Assembly: GCA_916048095.2 (NCBI GenBank) | Contig: OU696581.1 | Location: 6,141,766-6,205,765 of the forward strand | Source: Sacculina carcini | Taxonomy: Eukaryota > Arthropoda > Thecostraca > Sacculinidae | Length of the DNA: 64,000 nucleotides | Direction: 5' to 3' | Part shown: piece after piece, positions 10,108-19,703 of the stretch | Layout of the letters: each line of letters begins with the position of its first letter | Numbering within the stretch: position 1 is the stretch's first letter | The notes under the pieces: generated by a model | Told to the model about the DNA's origin: nothing | Seen by the model: only the letters and a program-made list of their open reading frames with translations | Database searches by the model: none | Program-made: the position numbers and the translations under genes

Positions 10108-13100
10108 ATTTCGCTCTGTCAACTGCGACCGCACAGCGCCGCCGAAGTGCAATAACTGCGCAGTATCTTCTCGCCCTCACTCGCACTCATCGTTTCTCTC
10201 GTCGTGTCCTTCGTTTGTCTCTGTTCGCGAATCTATTCGTTTGCGCACTGTCACTTCTGATGATCTCCTGTTCCATCCCTCGACTGCGGCTTCCTCCTCT
10301 CCATCTTCCTCTCTTCCTTCTTCATTGTCCTCGCTTCAATCGTCTGCCTGACTACCTTCCCTTCCATCCGCACCGTCGTCCCGTTCCTCTGCCCCCTCGT
10401 CTTCCTTTCATCATTCTTCCAACTCCTCACCTGATCTTCAACCTGCTGCTTCTTCATGCTCTTCTTCATCTTTTTCTATCAGTTTCCTTAACATAAGATC
10501 TTGTCGAAACAAATTCACCTACCTTAACCACCTTCTCTGCTTTCATGTCCTTTCAATACTCTGCCTAGCCGAAACCTGGCTATTTGAGTCTGATATTCCA
10601 TCTTTCATGGCTAACCTTCCTTCTAAATTTTCTTTTCTTCACAACTCCCGTTCTGATTCTAAGCTCTCTGGTGGTGGAGTGGGCTGCATCTTTTCCAAAT
10701 CTCTTCCAATATCTCTCTTATCTGATCCCATTCCTCCTTGTTCTTTCGAATTTCATCCACTCTGTATGTCATCCAGTCGCTCCTCTCATAAATTCTGTAT
10801 TATCGTTATCTACCGGCATAATCACCCCCGGTCTACTCCTCTTTTCTTCTCTGAATTATCCTCGCTCCTTGACGCTATAGTTTTTTCTTTCTCCATCCGT
10901 TTCATTGTCCTTGGTGACATTAACTCTTGGGTTGACTGTCCCTCTCGCTCCTCCTTCGCATCGACTTTCATTTCTATTCTGGATTCTCATGGTCTAGTCT
11001 CCCCTGTTTCCTCTCCCACTCACACATCGGGTCATTCTCTCGATCTAGTCCTTTTCCCTTCTCCAGTTCTTTTTTCTGATGTACCGCCATCCGAAGTCAT
11101 TGTTCTTCTTCCTGATCCTCTCTTATCTGACCACAGTCTTATCCTTACGTCATTGCCGGCGTATAAATTCTCTAATCCTCCACCAGCATTCACCCTTTTC
11201 AGAAATTTCAGGAATTTTAATCCTCTTACGTTTCACAATCTTCTATCTAACCATTTCCCTTTGCATTTTTTTCACTCACTACCTCCGTCTTCAATTTATC
11301 CCTTCTTATACTCCACTTTTTCTGATATCAATAACCTCATTTTTCCTCTCTCGTTCCGCTCTAACCGTCCTCGTGTTTCTCCTTGGAGCTGTCCCTCTCT
11401 TACTTGTCTTAAGCGCCGTCTCCGGGCTTTGGAGCGCATCTGGCGACGCACTCGGCTCGCGGTTGACTGGTCGACCTTTTGCTCTGCTCGATCTAACTAT
11501 ATTTCCTCCCTATCCTCTGCTAGGCAAGCTTACTATTCCTCACGCCTTTCCTCTCTATCTCGCTCTCCCAAAGCCCTCTGGAATATACTCAACTCTCTTT
11601 GCGGTCTCCGACCTCTCTCTACTAGTTCTTCTCTCACTGGTGACGAACTCTCTTCCTACTTCGTGAACAAAATTGAATCTGCACAATCTAAAATCCCTCT
11701 CGTGAATGTCCCTCTCTCTCGTACTACATCCCACTGCCAGCTCTCGTCTTTTTCTCAACTGGTCCTCTCCGACTTCCTTTCTCTTCTGTCCACATGTAAA
11801 GTCGTTTCCTCTCCTGCTGATCCCATTAATTTCCGAGTTATTGTTCCATCCTTCAACTCCTTGATTCCTTACCTACTTCACTTAATCAACTCCTCTTTCT
11901 TGCACGGTGATTTTCTTGCCGACAAGCACGCCCATGTACATCCTATCCTCAAAAAACCTTCTCTCGATCCTTCTTTATGTAGTAACTATCGTCCTATATC
12001 CCTCCTCAGCTTTTCCTCCAAACTCCTCGAATCTGCAATTTTCTCTCAGTTATCCCCTTATATCTGCAATGCTCTTGATTCTCACCAATCCGGTTACCGC
12101 CCTGGTCATTCTACTGAATCCGTTCTCATTTCTGTCTCCCAAGGTATTCTTTCCTCCTTCTCTTATCGTCATTCTGTTCTTCTAGTTCTACTTGATATGA
12201 GCACTGCCTTTGACTTGATTGATCATTCTATTCTCATCGATGACCTCCTCCATCTCGGTGTCTCGCATTCCGCTCTATCACTACTTCGTTCTTACTTGCA
12301 TGGGCGCACTTTTTCTGTTAAGTTCAATTCCTCCGTTTCTACTGTGCTCCCTCTTAAGCCCGGTGTTCCTCAAGGCTCTATTCTTGGTCCTCTCCTTTTC
12401 GATGTCTACATGTCGTCTCTTTGTCCCATCCTTAGGCGCTACTCCATTCCTTTCCATAGTTATGCAGACGATATCCAATTCTATCTCCCTTGCTCTCTCT
12501 CGCATCCTAATATCTTGTCTGACATACTTTCTGCTATCTCGACCTGAACCTCCTCACGTCGCCTCCTCTTGAACAATTCTAAATCTGAATTTATCGCTCT
12601 TCATCCTCCTCGTATTGCTCCTCCTTTCCTCCCCTTGACTCTTTCAGTGACTGTTAAAAATCTCGGTGTTATTTTTTACTCTTCCCTTTCCTTCTCAACC
12701 AATATACTTCCTACTGCTCGCACATGTCGCTTGATTCTTCGTTCGCTCTATCCCATCCGTCCCTGTCTCGATCAGCCCTCTGCAATCAATCAATCAATCA
12801 AGCTTATTCATTCTCTTATCTTCTCCATACTCGACTACTGCAGCTCACACCACTTCAGCTGTCCTAATTATTCTTTAAAAATTCTTCAGCGCGTAATAAA
12901 TCAGTCCTGTCGTTTTGTTTTGCATCCTATCTTCTGTCGCCATATTTCTCCTTTTATGTTCCAATTCCGTTGGCTTCCTATCGCGCATTCACTTCAAAAT
13001 TCATTCATCTTTCTGATCTGCTCTCTCCCTCTTCTAATCCCACTTCCCGTCATTCTGCTCCTATATGCTGTCCTCGCGCCCTCAATGGATCTGCCTGGTC

Positions 13101-13582
13101 TTCTAAATCGTTCTCGTTCTACGGTCCTCGATTATATAACTCGCTCCCTTATCATATCACCTCCTCGCTCACGTATCGATCTTTTACCTCTTCTCTACGT
13201 AAACATCTTGTCGAAATTTCCTTTGATCCCGTGACTCATTCCTTGACTCCTTTTGCCTCTCTCTGATATGTGTGTGGGCGAGAATGCATGTATGATTGTG
13301 TTTACCTATGTTTTAGTCTAATTATGTTTATTGTACTCTGTTATTGTGTTCTTCAATGACCTTTCAATGTGTTCTTCTCATTGTGTAAATGTGTTCATTG
13401 CGTTATTTGAATCGTGTAATATTTATTAATTCGTGTGTTCTTTTAATTGATTCCGTAATTGTATTTATAGCTTGTTTTCTTTTTATTGTAACTGTTTTAG
13501 CTTTGTCCGCTTGTTCATACTGTTTAGCTGCTGCGCGCCCGTGTATGACAGGCGCTATAACAAATACACTGAACTGAAAACT
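10108..13582 (+). mobile_element. Nearly full-length L2-type (CR1-group) LINE, 3.5 kb
   Basis: The insert splits repeat X copy B. Flanks are ...CACCAAGCAACATT on the left and GAAACTTGTTACTTTACTG on the right, where uninterrupted copy A reads CCAAGCAACTTGTTACTT. It carries endonuclease and RT in one frame and ends with a short CTGAA-type repeat (ACTGAACTGAAAACTGAAAC), as L2 elements do. Base composition is strikingly pyrimidine-rich on the coding strand (Ser/Leu/Pro-rich translation). Only two lesions break the frame, so it is fairly young. Confidence 0.8.
10352..13266 (+). pseudogene. L2-type LINE ORF2: APE endonuclease + reverse transcriptase
   Basis: Endonuclease begins near 10481 (SISFLNIRSCRNK) with the catalytic glutamate in LAETWLF; FIVLGDINSWVD and the final LLSDHSLILTS follow. 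RT has SNYRPISLLSFSSKLLE, SHQSGYRPGHSTESV, LLDMSTAFDLIDH, KPGVPQGSILGPLLF and the catalytic YADDIQFYL box (about 12460-12485). A TGA at 12545-12547 interrupts the frame where a Trp would be expected (STxTSSRRLLLNN), and the same frame continues to 13234. A shift near 12970-13000 moves the C-terminus (RALNGSAWSSKSFSFYGPRL) to another frame ending at 13266. No in-frame ATG is visible ahead of the endonuclease, and a stop lies at 10349-10351, so the start is unknown. Confidence 0.85.
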
Positions 13583-13768
13583 GAAACTTGTTACTTTACT
13601 GCAACCGCGCCATACTGCATGCACCAAGTTGGGTGAAAAACCTTAAAATTCCTTCAAAATCATTTCACTATACAGTGAAAAGCCTTCAAATCCCTTCAAA
13701 AGCGTCAAATTTTGTATCAAATGCGTCGATGTCCCCGTTTTATCCGTGTCCCCGTTTTCAACGTCACA
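13583..13768 (+). repeat. Dispersed repeat X, copy B, right part
   Basis: This continues copy B after the LINE: TTGTTACTTTACTGCAACC, then the two TGTCCCCGTTTT stretches, ending GTCACAACGT at about 13768. That is the same end point as copy A, which fixes one true terminus of this repeat family. Confidence 0.65.
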
Positions 13769-14271
13769 ACGTAACCTGCAGAACCCGAATCACAAATGTA
13801 CAATATATTGACGATACGAAGCCATAGACTACAATGAACATTCTCCCCAGATTCGACGACAAACCCGCCTTATATAAACTCACCTATTACCCACCAGGAT
13901 CAGCCAGAGCATAACAACAACGAACAGATCAATGCCACCTAGACTACTGGTGGCGTTGACCAGATATAAGCAAATATTAGAGGTGGGCGAGAATCGACTC
14001 CAAAATCGATTCTCGCCATTCCATAGTGGGCGGGCTGCAGAATCAAGTCTGATTCGTCAAAATCGATTCTAACACTTCCTTGATTGACTATATTTGAAGA
14101 TTCACTCTAACAAAACACTAAAATCGAAGAATGCATATGAATAAAACTTTTTTAGTACTAAATTAATTAAATTCCAACGTGATATACTATATTAACACTG
14201 CGACTGCCCAGAGTTTGACCGCTGGACCACTAGATGGCAATATTAGTCATCAATGCATATACATGGATATA
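13769..14271. other. No gene; contains a 29-bp palindromic insertion and GAATCGATTC-type repeats
   Basis: The stretch at about 13980-14075 holds several inverted GAATCGATT/AATCGATTC motifs next to GGTGGGCGAG and GTGGGCGGG. This resembles the tandem GATTCGAATC motifs at 31994-32113. No coding sequence was seen. The micro-insertion at 13930-13958 is listed separately. Confidence 0.4.
13930..13958. mobile_element. 29-bp micro-insertion of two fused TIRs
   Basis: The insertion begins CAATGCCACCTAGA and ends GGTGGCGTTG, an inverted pair matching the TIR of the large transposon at 38271-46234. It is flanked by 7-bp repeats AACAGAT (13923-13929) and ACCAGAT (13959-13965), one mismatch. There is almost no sequence between the ends. 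Confidence 0.6.
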
Positions 14272-14279
14272 TATGTGCA

Positions 14280-14451
14280 CAGAGCCGTAGCAACCGCCCC
14301 CCGTACCCCCCGGCCGGGGGGGCCCCGAATGTTGAAGGGCCCCTTTGCTTCACGTATTATGTGATTATGTCTAATAAATGCATTCAATATTCACAATGGG
14401 GGCCCCAAGTGATGCCTTCGGAGGGCCCCATAATCCCTCGCAACGGCTCTG
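14280..14451. mobile_element. hAT-like MITE, 172 bp
   Basis: Terminal inverted repeats CAGAGCCGTAGCAACC (left) and CAGAGCCGTTGCGAGG (reverse complement of right end) bound a GC-rich non-coding core. Flanking 8-bp repeats are TATGTGCA (14272-14279) and TATGTGCG (14452-14459), one mismatch. An 8-bp duplication and CAG-type ends fit the hAT superfamily. With no ORF it must have been mobilised by a transposase encoded elsewhere. Confidence 0.75.
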
Positions 14452-14480
14452 TATGTGCGAGTGTGTGCGACTGTCTGTCT

Positions 14481-14482
14481 GT

Positions 14483-14520
<38 letters not shown>
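14481..14520 (+). repeat. GT microsatellite
   Basis: About 40 bases of nearly pure GT repeat next to the 3' end of the CR1 LINE. Similar runs lie at 25694-25720, 33030-33060, 37346-37378 and 55672-55690, the last three inside LTRs. Confidence 0.85.
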
Positions 14521-14561
14521 TCTTACTAGTTGTTCTTACTAGTTGTCTTCGCAGGAATGAG

Positions 14562-15880
14562 TCAGAGGCTCGTGACTCCCGCCTTCCAGTTGTCATATGT
14601 CTTCTTGAACAGTTGTGTCGTTGGCTGTTGTACTATGTCGCTTGGCAACCTATTCCATCTATCTACTGCTCTATTTGGGAAATTATATTTTTGGATGTCC
14701 TTTTTAATCCTGCGTTTTTGTAGGCCAAAACTGTGATTCCTATTAGATTTTGAGAATTGAAACAACTTCTGATTTTCCATTTTATCCTTCCCTGTAAGAC
14801 ATCTATAAACTGAGATTAAATCCCCTCTAACTCTCCTTTCTTCTAGCGTTGTCAAACCTAACTTTTTTAATCTGTCGAAATATGCCAAATGTTTGATGCT
14901 TCCTAAAATTTTTGTGGCTGATTTCTGTACCTTCTCCAGTTTTTTAATATGTTTTTGTAAATGTGGACTCCAAACAATTTCTGCATATTCCAATGTTGGA
15001 CGAATGGTGGATGTAATCAATTTCGCTAGTATCCCCTCATCAATGCACGAAAATGCTGCTTTTATGTTCGCTATCTTGTTATTCGCTTTCTTGACTATAT
15101 TTGAAATGTGACTTTCTGGTGAAAGGCTGCTGTGCACTATTATTCCGAGGTCTTTCTCTTTGGAGACGTCCTTTAGCTCAATATATTTTAACTTGTACCT
15201 CCAGAAAGGTCGTTCTTGCCCTCTTCCAAAGCGTATAATATGACATTTTTCGACATTAAATGGCATTTGCCATTTTGTACTCCAGCTTGATAGTTCTTCC
15301 AAACCTTTTTGCAATGTCTGACAATCTTCTATGCAGGACACATTTGTTTGTAGTTTAATATCATCTGCGAACAAGTTCATATACACGCCACTCGGAACGG
15401 TTTTTTCAATATCATTAATATATATCATGAAGAAGATTGGTGCGAGCACAGTGCCCTGAGGCACACCACTTTTCACTTTCCGCCAAGACGAGAAATGTCC
15501 TCTGAGACACGTTCTCATTCGTCTATTTTTCAAAAAGTCTCCCATCCATGTTTCTAGTTCCTCGTTGATTCCTCCGATGGTCCTCAACTTGTAGAGTAAT
15601 TTATCGTGAGGGACCTTGTCGAATGCTTTTTCAAAATCTATGTAAACAGCATCTGTCCACTGTCCTCTTTCCTGTATATTCTCAGTAATACGACTGTAAA
15701 AACTGACAAGATTTGCTGCTGTAGATCTATTACTTCTAAATCCGAATTGACTTTGAGTAATAATTTGGTTGCTTTCCAGATAATTGACCCACTGTTTTTT
15801 TATAATTTTTTCCATAATTTTGCATGCGACACTGGTCAGCGAGATCGGTCTATAATTTTTCGGATCTTCATCGTTGCCCT
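14562..15880 (-). pseudogene. CR1 LINE ORF2, C-terminal part: RT palm, thumb and tail
   Basis: This continues the RT cut at 23203: DPKNYRPISLTSVACKIMEK, ITQSQFGFRSNRSTAANL, YIDFEKAFDKVPHDKLL, VKSGVPQGTVLAPIFFMIY and the catalytic LFADDIKLQ box (about 15350). The CR1-type C-terminus follows (RPTLEYAEIVWSPH; NFPNRAVDRWNRLPSDIV), with a stop at 14562. The frame is uninterrupted, so this LINE would have been close to functional before the CsRn1 element landed in it. Confidence 0.85.
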
Positions 15881-15948
15881 TGTAGCGACTGCGCCACACA
15901 CGCGTACACACGACTTTTATTATTTAATGTGTCGCCAATATTGTTAAT

Positions 15949-16585
15949 TGTAGTAACAGTGTGCGTTGCGATGCCATCATTCGATTGCGATTATGTCACC
16001 CTTGTTGAATCACACATAGCTAGGATAGACGGAACTGCAATCGCACGCTGTAGGTTTGCAGAACAAGCGCGCTAGCCTGAGTGTGTATGCGTGCGCGTGT
16101 GTGCCTCTGAGTCAGCGCGTATATGCGCGTCTGTGTGCGTGTGTATGCGTGTGTATGCTTGTGCGTGTGTATGTATGGTCACGTAATCATCATTGTTGCT
16201 AAGCACTATTTGTACACGCGAACGTATGTGTGTATATGAGTATGTGTATATGCGTGAGTGTGTATGTGTGCGTGTGTGTGGGTGTGATCGCGTCATCGTC
16301 ACTGTTGCCATACATCTATATGTGGCAATGTATCTGTAGTATATTGGTATGCGTGCATGTGTGTATGAATCTGCATGTGTCATCGCTGTTGTCACACACA
16401 TGTTCTTCGAACATAGCTCGCTATATAATGCGCTAACGGGGAGGAATCGGGGATCGTCTCTTGGTGCTCGCTGTGTGGTGTAGTCTTGTAGGCGCGTGTG
16501 GGACATCGCTGTCCCGCACGCGCCTGTCTGTCTTTGTCTGTGCATCGAGAAATACATTGTCGTTTTTTTCGACATTGATGCCACA
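15949..16585 (+). repeat. 5' LTR of the minisatellite-bearing element
   Basis: TGTAGTAACAGTG... is rich in GTGTATGCGTG-like repeats. Its last bases differ from the 3' LTR (GACATTGATGCCACA against GACATTTGACGTTACA), while nearly all the rest matches. Confidence 0.85.
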
Positions 16586-16597
16586 AGCTATTTCGGC
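16586..16597 (+). promoter_or_regulatory. Primer-site candidate AGCTATTTCGGC
   Basis: The 12 bases lie immediately after the 5' LTR. The same 12 bases occupy this position in the elements at 33322, 55961, 45363 (minus) and 32895 (minus). They are complementary to bases 1-12 of animal tRNA-Phe, not to a tRNA 3' end. Confidence 0.6.
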
Positions 16598-16600
16598 AAC

Positions 16601-17320
16601 ATGGAAGCGAGTACGAGATATGTCCCGATGTCGGAGGTGAGTGAGGGCAGTGTGGTTCCCTTCGACATTTGTCTGGTACCCGAGTTTAATGGGCGGAACG
16701 TGCCAGTAACGGAGTGGCTCGAGAAGGCCGAGATGGTCTGCAGACTGCGGGGAGTGTAAGATAGTGTAAGAGCCTGTAAGATATGCGGCCACTTCGTCTG
16801 TCGGACGGTGCGCACGGGCGCGCCGCTCGGCCTGTGACTGGCCGAGCCTGTGTGGCAGTTGTCGGCCGGCCGGCGGCTGACGCACGTCTACTTGACGGAA
16901 CTGGACGGCGAGTGTGTGGCTGCCGTTCTGGCCGTCGGCCGGCAACATCACTCGGAGCAACTGCGTCTGCCCTACTCTATGTCATCGCTGGACGGCCGCA
17001 CGATCTGTGTCGACGAAGATGCGGCGGAAACGGCAGCGCCAGCGGTTTATTCGTGACATCCGTCAATTGCGAGACGTTTGTCGGCCGCGCGCTGTTATTT
17101 CGGCGCCACGAAATGGACGCCGCGGCGGCTGCCGTGCGTCGCGGCCTGGCGCGCGTGCTGCCCTTGCTTCTGCTGCGACGTACGTGAGTCGTGCGAGGTT
17201 CGTGAGTCGACTTCTCAATGTAGGAGAGTCTGTCGACGTATATCTGGCAGAGCTGCGCCGTCTGGCCTCGATATTCGGAGGAGCAGGGACAGCGCGCTGA
17301 TATGCGCTTTCGTCGCCAGG
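16601..17320 (+). pseudogene. gag: Broken gag of the minisatellite-bearing element
   Basis: An ATG at 16601 starts MEASTRYVPMSEVSEGS and continues through FDICLVPEFNGRNVPVTEWL, the same N-terminal region as the Gag proteins at 33337 and 55989. A stop follows at 16756. Later pieces lie in other frames (GESVDVYLAELRRLASIFGG at about 17227, then ALICAFVAR at 17300). The zinc-knuckle end is lost where the minisatellite starts. Confidence 0.7.
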
Positions 17321-18375
17321 TACGGGTGCGGCCGGTAGGAACGCAGAAGTGCGGCCGGTGGAAACGCAGGTTGCGGCCGGCGGATGCACAGAATTGCGGC
17401 CGGCAGAGAACGCCCAGGTGCGGCCGGCAGAGAACGCACGGGTGCGGCCGGTGGGAACGTAGTGTGCGGCCGGCGAAGACGCACAGGTTCGGCCGGCAGT
17501 GACGCACAGGTGTGGCCGGTGGGAACACACAGGTGCGGCCGGCGGAAACGTACGGGTGCGGCCGGCGGAAACGTACGGGTGCGGCCGGCAGAGAACGCAC
17601 AGGTGCGGCCGGCAGAGAACGCACAGGTGCGGCCGGCAAAGACACACAGGTGAGGCCGGCGAAGACGCACGGGTGCGGCCGGCGAGACGCACATGTGCGG
17701 CCGGTGGGAACGCATAGGTGCGGCCGGTAGGAACGCAGAATTGCGGCGGGTGAAGACGCACGAGTGCGGCCGGTGGGAACGCACAGGTACGTGTGCGCCC
17801 GGCGAAGACGCAGAAGTGCGGCCGGTGGAAACGCACAGGTGCGGCCGGCGAGACGCACAGGTGCGACCGGCAGATAACGCACAGGTGCGGCCGGTGGAAA
17901 CGCACAGGTGCGTCCGGTAGGGAACGCAGAAGTGCGGCCGGTAGGAACGCACAGGTGCGGCCGGCGGGAACGCATAGGTGCGGCCGGTGGGAACGCAAGA
18001 ATGCGGCCGGCGGGTATGCACGAGTGCGGCCGGCGAGACTCAGAGGTGCGGCCGGCGGGAACGCACAGGTGCGGCCGGTGGGAACCCACGAGTGCGGCCG
18101 GTAGGAACGCAGAAGTGCGGCCGGCGGGGACGCACGAGTTCAGCCGGCGATGACGCATAGGTGCGGCCGGCGGGGACGCACGAGTTCAGCCGGCGATGAC
18201 GCATATGTGCGGCCGGTGGGAACGCATAGGTGCGGCCGGTGGGAACGCAAAATTGCGGCGGGTGAAGACGCACGAGTGCGGCCGGTGGGAACGCACAGGT
18301 ACGTGTGCGCCCGGCGAAGACGCAGAAGTGCGGCCGGTGGAAACGCACAGGTGCGTCCGGCGAAGACACACAGGT
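17321..18375 (+). repeat. Minisatellite, 23-bp unit, about 45 copies
   Basis: The unit is close to GTGCGGCCGGTGGGAACGCA plus three bases (variants GGCGGAAACG, GGCAGAGAAC, GGCGAAGACG). A block with unusual units (AATTGCGGCGGGTGAAGACG then TACGTGTGCGCCCGGCGAAG) occurs at about 17740-17830 and again at about 18250-18330, so a stretch of roughly 500 bp was duplicated as a whole. As 23 is not a multiple of 3, all frames read a 23-residue periodic peptide, which explains the long open frames on both strands. I judge those non-coding. Confidence 0.9.
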
Positions 18376-18648
18376 GACGGTGTGCCGCGACACGTACGGG
18401 ACATCAGATTGGCGGTATCGGAGCGGTTCAAAGACGTTGCTGGTGCGGACAACTTGAACAACGACGACAACGATGACCCACTCATTGTTGACATAGGCGA
18501 TGAGCATGTGGCGAGAGACACGTCGACGACTGTTGAGCGAGTGCACGACCCGTCGGCTGAGCAACACGAAGATACTGAGACGCACATTGTTAGGCGCAGT
18601 AGCCGTCTGCGGCAAAATAAAGCGTGTCTTTGCGAGCGAGAGAGTTAG
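18376..18648 (+). pseudogene. Pol C-terminal tail of the minisatellite-bearing element
   Basis: The frame reads DGVPRHVRDIRL, the integrase C-terminal signature seen in the relatives (GMTRHVRDLR at 59230, GVPRHVRSLR at 36860), then an acidic linker and RRSSRLRQNKACL before a stop at 18648. Everything upstream in pol is missing. Confidence 0.75.
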
Positions 18649-18742
18649 TGTGGTGTGAATGTGTCTTGCTGGTGGCAATTTGGAATGCATGATGCTATTG
18701 CTCATGAATGTTAGCTTAATGATCTTGATGATCAGGGGGGAG

Positions 18743-19380
18743 TGTAGTAACAGTGTGCGTTGCGATGCCATAATTCGATTGCGATTATGTCACCCTTGTT
18801 GAATCACACATAGCTAGGATAGACGGAACTGCAATCGCACGCTGTAGGTTTGCAGAACAAGCGCGCTAGCCTGAGTGTGTATGCGTGCGCGTGTGTGCCT
18901 GTGAGTCAGCGCGTATATGCGCGTCTGTGTGCGTGTGTATGCGTGTGTATGCTTGTGCGTGTGTATGTATGGTCACGTAATCATCATTGTTGCTAAGCAC
19001 TATTTGTACACGCGAACGTATGTGTGTATATGAGTATGTGTATATGCGTGAGTGTGTATGTGTGCGTGTGTGTGGGTGTGATCGCGTCATCGTCACTGTT
19101 GCCATACATCTATATGTGGCAATGTATCTGTAGTATATTGGTATGCGTGCATGTGTGTATGAATCTGCATGTGTCATCGCTGTTGTCACACACATGTTCT
19201 TCGAACATAGCTCGCTATATAATGCGCTAACGGGGAGGAATCGGGGATCGTCTCTTGGTGCTCGCTGTGTGGTGTAGTCTTGTAGGCGCGTGTGGGACAT
19301 CGCTGTCCCGCACGCGCCTGTCTGTCTTTGTCTGTGCATCGAGAAATACATTGTCGTTTTTTTCGACATTTGACGTTACA
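18743..19380 (+). repeat. 3' LTR of the minisatellite-bearing element
   Basis: This second copy of the LTR starts right after the purine tract and ends ...TTACA before TTAAT. Near-identity with the 5' copy indicates a recent insertion. Confidence 0.85.
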
Positions 19381-19660
19381 TTAATATGTGTCTTTTGCCT
19401 TTGCTTTTGTTTTCACCGAATCGTTGGATTATATGCATATCGTCGTTTGGTATAATCATACATTATGTGTGCGACATGGCGTTAGCGACGCTGGGACGCG
19501 GGGATTCGCGGAGACAGTCTTCCGGTGGTTTTCGTTCGTTGTTGTCGTTCTCGTTGCCTGATTCCCTTTTGCTGCCTACGTCAATAAATCGCTTAGTGTT
19601 ATTTGGCTGCTGACATTTTGTGCGCGTACGCTCCGACAGAATAGTTCAACTACACTAAAT

Positions 19661-19677
19661 TGGTGACCCCGACGTGA
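19661..19677 (+). promoter_or_regulatory. tRNA-Trp primer binding site of CsRn1 copy 1
   Basis: TGGTGACCCCGACGTGA lies one base after the 5' LTR. It is the complement of the animal tRNA-Trp 3' end including CCA, the primer used by CsRn1-type elements. Confidence 0.85.
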
Positions 19678-19703
19678 TCGCCGCATCTGTACCCGTCACC
19701 GCC

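Larger units (their letters stand above)
15949..19380 (+). mobile_element. Non-autonomous LTR element with internal minisatellite, nested in an LTR
   Basis: LTRs 15949-16585 and 18743-19380 are near-identical (637 and 638 bp), beginning TGTAGTAACAGTG; the right one ends GACGTTACA. The duplication TTAAT (15944-15948, 19381-19385) sits in the CsRn1 5' LTR, whose intact partner at 22861-23202 shows the empty site. Inside are the primer site AGCTATTTCGGC, a broken gag, a 23-bp minisatellite, the last part of pol and a purine tract (GATCAGGGGGGAG, 18730-18742). Nearly all of pol is gone, so it depended on a full-length relative. Confidence 0.85.

Noticed and set aside
10251-10469. Charged antisense ORF (Lys/Glu/Arg-rich) in the L2 LINE
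   Set aside because: It is the complement of the pyrimidine-rich LINE coding strand; similar shadows occur at 11555-11758 and 12281-12505.
16072-16584. His/Thr-rich ORF (THTHT repeats) and its copy at 18866-19369
   Set aside because: It lies within LTRs on GT-rich repeats; the two copies are the LTR pair, not genes.
16977-18158. 393-residue antisense ORF and other long frames of Pro/Arg/His-rich repeats
   Set aside because: These come from the 23-bp minisatellite, which is open in most frames because 23 is not divisible by 3. There is no start context or domain.
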